Source: CAZBUB01 sp964494985
GTDB taxonomy: Bacteria; Desulfobacterota; Desulfovibrionia; Desulfovibrionales; Desulfothermaceae
NCBI GenBank assembly: GCA_964494985.1
Contig: CAZBUB010000026.1
Coordinates: forward strand, 1 to 37,705
DNA: 37,705 nt
Direction of reading: 5' to 3'
The position numbers and the translations under genes were made by a program. Shown here one piece after another: positions 17,511 through 23,854 of this stretch. The notes beneath the pieces are model-generated. The model was not told the origin of the DNA, did no database searches, and saw nothing but the letters and a program-made list of their open reading frames with translations. Numbering within the stretch: position 1 is the stretch's first letter; each line of letters starts with the position of its first letter.

Positions 17511-17539
17511 GTCTTAGACTGATCTGTGCGAGGTGTCAA
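17511..17539 (-). promoter_or_regulatory. Promoter of adk
   Basis: The minus strand has a perfect TTGACA (17539 down to 17534), a 17-base spacer and TAAGAC (17516 down to 17511). The -35 is ideal and the -10 is weak. It lies in the 78-base gap between thiE and adk. Confidence 0.55.
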
Positions 17540-17554
17540 CACAAAATATGATTT

Positions 17555-18199
17555 TCACATGCGTTTTCCTTGTTGGACTTCTCGCACTATCTGTAACAAT
17601 TTTTGAGCCTCCTGCCGGGGTGAGCTGGCAGCACACAAGGCGGAAACCACAGCCACGCCTTCAGCGCCTGCCTGGATGACTTGCCCTGCGTTGGTACTGT
17701 CAATGCCTCCGATGCCCACCAAAGTATGGCTGGTAGATTCCCGGATCCTGCGCAGGCCCTCCAGACCAAGTTCTTTTTTGGCATCTTTTTTGGTGCTGGT
17801 CCCAAAAACCGGCCCTGCGCCAAGGTAGTCCACAGATAGATGCTCTGCCTCCTGGCAATGGTGCAAAGTGTTTACAGACAGTCCCAAGGCAAGTTTATCC
17901 CCTGCCAGGTTGCGTATGTCCTGGACATGCATATCCTCTTGGCCCACATGCAGTCCCTGGGCCCCCACAGCCAGGGCAACGTCTAGGCGGTCGTTTATAA
18001 ATAGAGGAACTCCCAAGGGCTTGAGCAGGGTTAAGGCCTGGCGTGCCAGCTGTACAAATTCTCTGGTATCGCACTTTTTTTCCCGGAGCTGCACAGCTGT
18101 AACTCCTCCCTGCACAGCCTCCTGGATCAGCTCCAAGAGATTCCTGCCTTGGCTGAGGACCCTGTCCGTGACCAGATAGAGAGAATAATCGAATCCCAT
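17555..18199 (-). CDS. thiE: Thiamine-phosphate synthase
   Basis: Joins the pyrimidine and thiazole phosphates to thiamine phosphate. TIM-barrel family features: LYLVTDR at the start, VQLREK, FINDRLDVALAVGAQGLHVGQEDM for substrate and magnesium binding, and VGIGGID near the C-terminal phosphate site. An ATG at 18238 would add 13 residues, but it has no Shine-Dalgarno. ATG 18199 has AGGAG 11 bases upstream and gives 214 residues, normal for the family. No other thi gene is visible beside it, and I see no TPP riboswitch upstream. Confidence 0.92.
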   Translation of the reverse strand: MGFDYSLYLVTDRVLSQGRNLLELIQEAVQGGVTAVQLREKKCDTREFVQLARQALTLLKPLGVPLFINDRLDVALAVGAQGLHVGQEDMHVQDIRNLAGDKLALGLSVNTLHHCQEAEHLSVDYLGAGPVFGTSTKKDAKKELGLEGLRRIRESTSHTLVGIGGIDSTNAGQVIQAGAEGVAVVSALCAASSPRQEAQKLLQIVREVQQGKRM

Positions 18200-18271
18200 A
18201 TTCTGTGTTTCTCCTGTTTTGATGGCTGGATTAGACATATGTGGAACTCATGTGCTTTAAGTAATAAGCAG

Positions 18272-18298
18272 ACCAGGGAACGTCTTACGTAGCCTGGT
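18272..18298. other. Hairpin between pgeF and thiE
   Basis: ACCAGG (18272-18277) pairs with CCTGGT (18293-18298). Inside it ACGT pairs with ACGT around a 3-base loop, joined by a tandem G-A / A-G mismatch that can form sheared pairs. It lacks a U-run. It sits about 75 bases upstream of the chosen thiE start, so it could be a leader structure or the 3' end of the pgeF transcript. Confidence 0.4.
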
Positions 18299-18380
18299 AA
18301 GGTGGGATCTACAATGAAGAACAATTTTGCCCTGATAGGGCCGCATATACTTACCCCGGGCTAGATATGGCCAACCCTAA

Positions 18381-18449
18381 CGAGAAATCCAAATTCGAAA
18401 TTTCAAATTTGTAGCTTGGAATTTCCGTTTAACCAAGACACAGAGACAA
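18381..18449. repeat. AT-rich low-complexity segment resembling dispersed intergenic repeats
   Basis: The segment contains AAATTCGAAATTTCAAATTT and then AACCAAGACACAGAGACAAG. From memory, both word types recur in intergenic regions of environmental Desulfobacterota and Planctomycetes genomes. Only one copy is present in this window, so repeat status is not proven. The whole 18239-18471 gap has no gene. Confidence 0.3.
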
Positions 18450-18471
18450 GCGTACAACTTATATGATCCGG

Positions 18472-19230
18472 CTACTGGTCCCGGGGCTGCCTGATCCAGA
18501 TCAGACCGGCTTGCCTGCCGCAGACTCCCTGCCTGCGATAGGAGAAAAACATCTCCTGCAGCTGGAAGGTGCAAAGATCCAGGCTGAAGATGTTTTGTTC
18601 AGGCACCCCGGCCTGGAGCAGCTGATCCCGGGTCAGGCTCCAGAGGTCCATGGTCCTGGTCTCAGGCTCGAAGTAGGGCAGGAATTCCTGCCCCCATTCC
18701 TGTGCAAAATTCAGGAACTGGCTGTTCCAGGGACCTAGGCTGGGACCGCGCACTGCCAGGATGTCATCCGGCCTCAAGGCATATGTTCTGCAGAATTGCT
18801 GCACCCACAGGTTTGGAGCTCCTGCCCGGTTCGCCCGCCAGCCTACATGCAGAGCAGCTATGTATTTACCTGAGCAGTGGGCCAGGAGCAGGGGCTGACA
18901 ATCTGCAGTCTGGATCATCAGAGCTAGTCCCTGGAGCTTAGTAGTCATAGCGTCTGCTTGCTGAATACGTCCAGGCTGAGTATGCTGCTCCTGAATGCAG
19001 ACCATCTTACTGGAGTGGATCTGCTGCAGGCAGCAAAGGCTCTGCACACCGAGCTGGTCCAGCAGGCAGTCTCTGTTGCGTTGTACATTTTCTTTCTGAT
19101 CCCCTACAGAATAGGAGAGGTTGTTCCAGGCGTAAGGTTCCTGGCTTACCCCTCCTTTGCGGGTGGAGAATGCACAGCCCACCTCGGGCAGGCACGGGAA
19201 CTGGAAACTGATTACGTGGTTTTCTGACAT
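18472..19230 (-). CDS. pgeF: Multicopper-oxidase-like YfiH/LACC1 family protein (PgeF)
   Basis: Member of the DUF152 family: zinc enzymes reported to act on purine nucleosides and, in E. coli, to edit peptidoglycan precursors. The expected metal ligands are visible as His72 in QQIHSSKMV, Cys111 in TADCQPLLL and His128 in HVGWR, close to the E. coli positions. The C-terminal signature LDLCTFQLQEMFFSYRR is present. The usual HAGWRG is HVGWRA here, a minor departure. Length 252 residues. The Shine-Dalgarno is weak. Divergent from the exonuclease III gene with 35 bases between. Confidence 0.88.
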   Translation of the reverse strand: MSENHVISFQFPCLPEVGCAFSTRKGGVSQEPYAWNNLSYSVGDQKENVQRNRDCLLDQLGVQSLCCLQQIHSSKMVCIQEQHTQPGRIQQADAMTTKLQGLALMIQTADCQPLLLAHCSGKYIAALHVGWRANRAGAPNLWVQQFCRTYALRPDDILAVRGPSLGPWNSQFLNFAQEWGQEFLPYFEPETRTMDLWSLTRDQLLQAGVPEQNIFSLDLCTFQLQEMFFSYRRQGVCGRQAGLIWIRQPRDQ

Positions 19231-19265
19231 ATAGAGTCCAAGCTAGGATAAAGGAGTCGATTGCA

Positions 19266-20033
19266 GTGTATACCTTGTATTCTTGGAATGTAAACGGATT
19301 TCGGGCGGTGGTCAAAAAGGGCTTTTGGGACTGGCTTGATGTCTGCGCAGGGGACGTTATCTGCCTTCAGGAGATAAAGACCAGCCCGGAGCAGCTCAGC
19401 TCCAAAGAACTGAAGCTAGAGGGCTATAAGCAGATATGGAATCCAGCCCGGGTCAAGAAGGGCTATTCCGGAGTGGCTGCATTCTGCGCTCGGGAGCCGC
19501 TGGACTACAGCTTCGGGCTGCCGGAGCAGGATCTAAGCCAGGAGGGCAGGCTGATATTGATGGAGTACGAGCAGTTTTACCTCTTCAATGTCTACTTTCC
19601 CAATGGACAGATGAGCCAGGAAAGGCTGGACTACAAGATGCGTTATTATGACGTTTTCCTGGAATATGCCCAGAAGCTGCGCAGGCGAAAGCCCATAGTG
19701 GTTTGCGGGGATTTCAATACCGCCCACAAGGAGATCGACCTGAAAAATCCCAAGGCAAACTCGGATAGGTCAGGTTTTCTGCCCCAGGAAAGGGCCTGGC
19801 TGGACAAGTTCATAGACCATGGCTATTTAGACACTTTCAGGCTCTTTAACCAGGAGCCGGGAAACTATACCTGGTGGACTTACAGATTCGGGGCCAGGGC
19901 CAGGAACGCGGGCTGGCGTATAGACTATTTCTTTGTCTCCCAGGAGCTGAGGCCTTATGTCAAGCAGGCCTGGATTGAATCTGAAGTCTACGGCTCGGAT
20001 CATTGCCCCATTGGCTTGAAGCTGGATCTGTAG
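19266..20033 (+). CDS. xth: Exodeoxyribonuclease III family AP endonuclease
   Basis: Cuts DNA at abasic sites and removes 3' blocking groups in base excision repair. Endonuclease/exonuclease/phosphatase fold motifs in order: LYSWNVNGFRA (Asn8), LQEIKTS (Glu36, metal ligand), VVCGDFNTAHKEIDLKNPK (about 145-165) and the terminal GSDHCPI with Asp245-His246. Length 255 residues, normal. Start is GTG 19266 with AAAGGAG about 9 bases upstream. The stop is followed by seven T but no clear hairpin. Confidence 0.95.
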   Translation: MYTLYSWNVNGFRAVVKKGFWDWLDVCAGDVICLQEIKTSPEQLSSKELKLEGYKQIWNPARVKKGYSGVAAFCAREPLDYSFGLPEQDLSQEGRLILMEYEQFYLFNVYFPNGQMSQERLDYKMRYYDVFLEYAQKLRRRKPIVVCGDFNTAHKEIDLKNPKANSDRSGFLPQERAWLDKFIDHGYLDTFRLFNQEPGNYTWWTYRFGARARNAGWRIDYFFVSQELRPYVKQAWIESEVYGSDHCPIGLKLDL

Positions 20034-20413
20034 TTTTTTTGTAACTATTGCCGTGAAAATGTTGGGCTTCGCAGGCCGTGCTATGCCTGTTGCCGGATTT
20101 GGTCCGGTATTCGCGATTTTCATCCCTGGGGGTGAAAAAAATCTTAATGAAGGATTCACCACGTCCGTGGTTTCTTCCTCGGTAATGTTTATCCGAGCAT
20201 AGTAGATGGTGAATAAATACGTTTTTTTAGGATAGAATCAGCAATATCGAATACGATTGCGACAACGATAACGATAGCGAGGGAACAACAAGTCGTTGTC
20301 CCAGTCGTGATCGTAGTCGTAATCGTATTCTGATGCCTTCTTCTGCTATTTATAGATTATAGTATTTCGCTGTAAGGTTAGGGTGCACCAGAATACTGAC
20401 TAAAAACTCAGCT
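20034..20413. other. 380-base intergenic island between converging genes
   Basis: Holds no firm gene. From the left: a seven-T run, small hairpins (CCGGA / TCCGG near 20093-20107; ACCACG / CGTGGT at 20158-20171), a 47-codon plus-strand frame (20059-20202) that I do not accept as a gene, then the 82-base near-palindrome listed separately. The end is AT-rich and leads to the stop of the DRTGG gene. Confidence 0.5.
20249..20330. repeat. 82-base near-palindrome built of ACGAT-type units
   Basis: The left arm (20249-20274) and right arm (20305-20330) are inverted copies, 23 of 26 positions matching. An inner stem GGGAACAAC / GTTGTCCC (20281-20289 with 20295-20302, one bulged A) fills the centre. 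Within each arm short units such as ACGAT and TCGTA repeat. It would form a long hairpin or cruciform between two convergent genes. It could be a small non-autonomous element or a terminator-like structure. Confidence 0.75.
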
Positions 20414-21478
20414 TTAAAGCCCCAGCCCCTGCTTGATGTTCTGCCAGTCCAAGATGGAGTCCACCAGCTGGGCTCCGTGGTCCACCTTGACCTTGTCCCT
20501 GAGCTTCATGCTCTCCAGAATATTTTCCATCTTTTTGGCCACGGTATAGGTGTCTTCCCTGACTACAATGATAGGCACCTCCAGGACTTCCGACCTGGTC
20601 AGGATGATATCGTTGGGATACAGATTCCCGGTCAGGATCAGACAGGGACATTTGCCCTCCAGGGCCACCAACTGCAGATCAGAGCGATCTCCGCCAACTA
20701 TGACCGCGGAGTTTTTCTTTTTTCGAAAATGGGTCATGAAGTTTTCCACCTGCATGGTCCCGATCAGGAAGTCCTCTACTATGATCTCTGACTTGCTGGG
20801 CACGGAGATTATTTTGCCTCCGAGACGGTTGGCCAGGTCAGCAATACGAATGGCATTGAGCAAGGTGTCTTTGGGTATGGTGCCCAGGACCTGAATGCCC
20901 CTTTTTTGGAGCATGGGAGTCAGCATCTCCTTGACCATCTGCAGCCTTGATTCAGGTACTGAGTTGAAGACCACTCCCAGCAGATCCTGCCCCAGACTCT
21001 CTTTGGCACTGATGACGTAGTCGTAGTAGAACTCTTTAAAGAAGCGATCCAAAAGCAGGACCTGGCAGCCCAGGGTTTGGGAGACATCAATACCTGCCAG
21101 GTTACAGTACTTGCCTGTGTGCAGATAGCTTCCAGAGCCACAGATGAGCATGATATCCTTATCTTGGCTCAAAGTTTCATAGGCCTGCTTAATCTTGCCC
21201 ATCAAATCCGGACAACCCTCTGTAAAGATTTCCATCTGCATATCATGGGTTAAAAGCACAGGTGTTACCAGTTCCAGATCATCCCTGAGGCCCAGGATTT
21301 CCTGGACGAATAAGGCATCTTCGTCCCCCAAGGTCTGATCCTGCTCGCTGGGCATAGTGCCCACCGGTTTCATATAGCCTACTTTATATCCTTCCTGCTG
21401 GAATTTAAGGGCAATGGACATTGCCAGCAGGTTTTTGCCTGCAAAACCCGAGGTGGAACCTATGTACAGTCCAGGCAT
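20414..21478 (-). CDS. Stand-alone BioD-like/DRTGG protein (N-terminal half of long-form Pta)
   Basis: A 354-residue soluble protein matching the non-catalytic N-terminal half of long phosphotransacetylases (COG0857). It has a dethiobiotin-synthetase-like P-loop domain (GSTSGFAGKNLLAMS; GYMKPVGT; LLDRF; GVVFNSVP, about 1-200), then a DRTGG domain with VGGDRSDLQLVALEG and VVREDTYTVAKKMENIL. The P-loop ends in Lys-Asn instead of Lys-Ser/Thr. The catalytic PTA_PTB domain is absent and the frame ends cleanly. Start ATG 21478 has AAGGAGGA 4 bases upstream; the earlier ATG at 21508 has no such site. It follows the ADP-forming acetyl-CoA synthetase gene by 74 bases, the last gene of the lactate cluster. 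A regulatory or sensing role is inferred. Confidence 0.85.
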   Translation of the reverse strand: MPGLYIGSTSGFAGKNLLAMSIALKFQQEGYKVGYMKPVGTMPSEQDQTLGDEDALFVQEILGLRDDLELVTPVLLTHDMQMEIFTEGCPDLMGKIKQAYETLSQDKDIMLICGSGSYLHTGKYCNLAGIDVSQTLGCQVLLLDRFFKEFYYDYVISAKESLGQDLLGVVFNSVPESRLQMVKEMLTPMLQKRGIQVLGTIPKDTLLNAIRIADLANRLGGKIISVPSKSEIIVEDFLIGTMQVENFMTHFRKKKNSAVIVGGDRSDLQLVALEGKCPCLILTGNLYPNDIILTRSEVLEVPIIVVREDTYTVAKKMENILESMKLRDKVKVDHGAQLVDSILDWQNIKQGLGL

Positions 21479-21552
21479 ACTTTCCTCCTTAATATTGAGA
21501 ACAACCATGGCTCAGGGATTCATCTCCAGGGATCAGTCCTTAAGCGCTCTAT

Positions 21553-23703
21553 TTACTTTTCCAAGGCCTTGGTGCTCCGAGCTCTTGTTTCGTCTAAAAG
21601 CATACGCACATCTGCAACCAAAGCCCCGTTTGCGTTAACCAGGACAGGATTGAGCTCTGCCTCCAACAGCTCTGGAAAGTCCAGGGAGAGCTTGGACATT
21701 TTGAGGATAATATCCTCAATAGCACCCAAGTCTACAGCAGACTCGCCGCGCACTCCTTTAAGCAGCATGTACGACCTGATGTTTCGGATCATATCCCGGG
21801 CATCGCTTTTGCTCAAGGGTGCCAGCTTAAAGGAAATATCTTTCAATACCTCCACATAGATACCACCAAGTCCAAACATAAGTAAAGGACCAAACTGCTC
21901 GTCCCTTTTAAAACCAACGATGATTTCTTTGGCTCCCTTGGGGGCCATCTCCTGCAGCAGACAGCCCTGGATATAAGCATCTGGCCTTAGGTTCTTGGTC
22001 CTGGAGGTGAGCTCGGTAAAGGCCTTTTTTAGTTCCTCAGGTCCATTGATATCCACCATGACTCCTCCCACGTCACTCTTGTGGGAGATATCCTCGGAAG
22101 CTATCTTGAGCACCAAAGGATAGCCCACTTTTTGGGCCTTTTCCAAGGCTAGATTGGTGGTGGAAGCCAGCTCTGTCCTTGGCACTGGTAGGGAGTAGGC
22201 CTGGAGGATTTCCTGGGCCTGGAACTCAACAACTTCCAGGGGGCGTTGGCTTCTGCAAGACTTGATTCGATCCAGCTCCTTTTTGGCTCTGGATATGTCC
22301 CCTTGGATCTCTTGCCCTTGTTCCCTGATCCTTTGTTGCCACTGGCTATACTTGAACATGTTGTCCAGAGCCTGGATGGCAGGCTCGGGATAGTTGTAGC
22401 AAGGGATCTTTTTTTCCTGTAGAATCCTTTGCCCCGGGGCCACTGCCTGTTTTCCCATCAAGCAGGCAAAGATGGGCTTGGAGCTTTTTTGGGCCACATC
22501 TGTAATTCCTTGTGCTGCCTCCTGGATTTCTTCCTTGATGCTCGCGGTAGGGGTGAGCAGGACTAGGACCGAGTCCACATTAGGGTCCTGGACCAGGACG
22601 CGCAGGGTTTCCTGGTAGCGCTGGGCAGTAGCATCTCCGATAATATCCACGGGGTTGTACAGGGAGGCGAAGGAGGGCAAAAACTCCTGCATGGCTTGCA
22701 CTGTGTCCGAGTTCAGCTTGGCCATGTTCAGGCTGGTGCTCTCGCAGGCATCCGCAGCCATGATGCCTGGCCCCCCGGAGTTGGTCAGAACTGCCAAGTT
22801 AGGTCCTTGGGGCAGGGGTTGGGAAGCAAAGGCCTGGGCCAGGGAGAATAGGGTCTGTACATCTTTGACCCGGAGTATGCCGCTTTGCTCAAAGGCTGCC
22901 TGATATGCCTGATCTGCGCCTGCGATTGCGCCTGTATGAGAAGAGGCAGCCTTGGCCCCTGCAGCCGAGGTTCCGGACTTGATCAGCAATACAGGTTTGT
23001 GCTTGGTAATGGTTTGGGCTTGGCGGATAAACTCCCTGCCGTTGTTTACGTTTTCAATATAGCCCAAAATGACGTCTGTTTCCTGGTCCTGGCCCAAATA
23101 GTCCAGCATATGGGCCTCGTTCAATACAGCCTTGTTGCCCAGGCTGATAAATTTAGAAAAGCCTATGTTCTCGCCCAAGGACCAATCCAGTATTGCCTGG
23201 CACAAGGCCCCGGACTGGGAGAAGAAAGCAATATTGCCCTGGGCCGGGATGCCTGCTGCAAATGTGGTATTGATTCGGGCATGGGTATTGATCATCCCTA
23301 AACAGTTGGGACCTAAGATAGCGATTTCGTGTTCCTGGGCCAGGTCAATGATCTCCTGTTCCAGGTAGTATCCTGATTTGCCAGTTTCTTTGAATCCGGC
23401 GCTGATAATAATCACTGCCTGGATCCGGAGCAGAGCAAGCTCTCGCAGGCTTGGCAGGACAGCGTCCCTGGGTATGGTGATTACAGCCAGATCCAGATCC
23501 CGGGGCAAATCCTGGATGTTCTTGTATACTGGCAACCCCATGATCTCTTGAGATTTGGGGTTCACAGGAAAGATTTGCCCCGGATATCCAGATTGGATTA
23601 GATTTTGGAGCACTGAATGGCCAATCTTGCCCTCCTGGGCTGAGGCCCCGATAATGGCTATGCTTTGGGGATTAAAGAAGCTGTGCAGTTTGTCCTTGTT
23701 CAT
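21553..23703 (-). CDS. acd: ADP-forming acetyl-CoA synthetase, fused alpha and beta subunits
   Basis: Converts acetyl-CoA + ADP + phosphate to acetate + CoA + ATP in one enzyme, replacing Pta plus AckA. The order is CoA-binding domain (from SIAIIGASAQEGKIGHSVL), Succ-CoA-ligase-like domain, linker, and ATP-grasp domain (about 490 to the end, with LKIASEDISHKSDVGGV and ELNPVLV). The phosphorylated histidine is in SSHTGAIAG (His256), matching the alpha-subunit histidine of archaeal enzymes. At 716 residues there is no acetyltransferase domain, which argues against a Pat-type protein acetylase. Start ATG 23703 has AGAGG close upstream. It lies between the pyruvate oxidoreductase gene, from which a terminator separates it, and the DRTGG gene. 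The acyl-CoA preference is inferred from context. Confidence 0.9.
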   Translation of the reverse strand: MNKDKLHSFFNPQSIAIIGASAQEGKIGHSVLQNLIQSGYPGQIFPVNPKSQEIMGLPVYKNIQDLPRDLDLAVITIPRDAVLPSLRELALLRIQAVIIISAGFKETGKSGYYLEQEIIDLAQEHEIAILGPNCLGMINTHARINTTFAAGIPAQGNIAFFSQSGALCQAILDWSLGENIGFSKFISLGNKAVLNEAHMLDYLGQDQETDVILGYIENVNNGREFIRQAQTITKHKPVLLIKSGTSAAGAKAASSHTGAIAGADQAYQAAFEQSGILRVKDVQTLFSLAQAFASQPLPQGPNLAVLTNSGGPGIMAADACESTSLNMAKLNSDTVQAMQEFLPSFASLYNPVDIIGDATAQRYQETLRVLVQDPNVDSVLVLLTPTASIKEEIQEAAQGITDVAQKSSKPIFACLMGKQAVAPGQRILQEKKIPCYNYPEPAIQALDNMFKYSQWQQRIREQGQEIQGDISRAKKELDRIKSCRSQRPLEVVEFQAQEILQAYSLPVPRTELASTTNLALEKAQKVGYPLVLKIASEDISHKSDVGGVMVDINGPEELKKAFTELTSRTKNLRPDAYIQGCLLQEMAPKGAKEIIVGFKRDEQFGPLLMFGLGGIYVEVLKDISFKLAPLSKSDARDMIRNIRSYMLLKGVRGESAVDLGAIEDIILKMSKLSLDFPELLEAELNPVLVNANGALVADVRMLLDETRARSTKALEK

Positions 23704-23741
23704 TTGGCCTCTTATGGGTTTTATGAGACTTGGTTAGCTGG

Positions 23742-23782
23742 AAAAAAATTGGGAGAACACCCTTTGCAAGGTGCTCTCCCAA
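23742..23782 (-). terminator. Intrinsic terminator between the pyruvate oxidoreductase and acd genes
   Basis: The minus strand has a 13-base-pair stem with one mismatch (plus-strand arms 23749-23762 and 23769-23782, from TTGGGAG to CTCCCAA) directly followed by seven T (23748 down to 23742). It is 70 bases behind the oxidoreductase stop and 40 before the acd start. It should end or reduce transcription into acd and the DRTGG gene. Confidence 0.88.
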
Positions 23783-23854
23783 ACAGCCCGTTTGCCTGTT
23801 CTAAGTTGGGGGGAATAACCAGAATAAAGTCTGAGCTGGTGTCTAGAGCCGGTC

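Noticed and set aside
18200..18471. TPP riboswitch in front of thiE
   Set aside because: The conserved CTGAGA and ACCTGA elements of a TPP riboswitch are not present in the leader.
20249..20330. CRISPR or tandem repeat array
   Set aside because: The short ACGAT units have no uniform spacers and form two inverted arms, so it is a palindrome and not an array.
21553..23703. Pat-type protein acetyltransferase
   Set aside because: That family carries a GNAT domain at one end; here the chain ends with the ATP-grasp domain at 716 residues.
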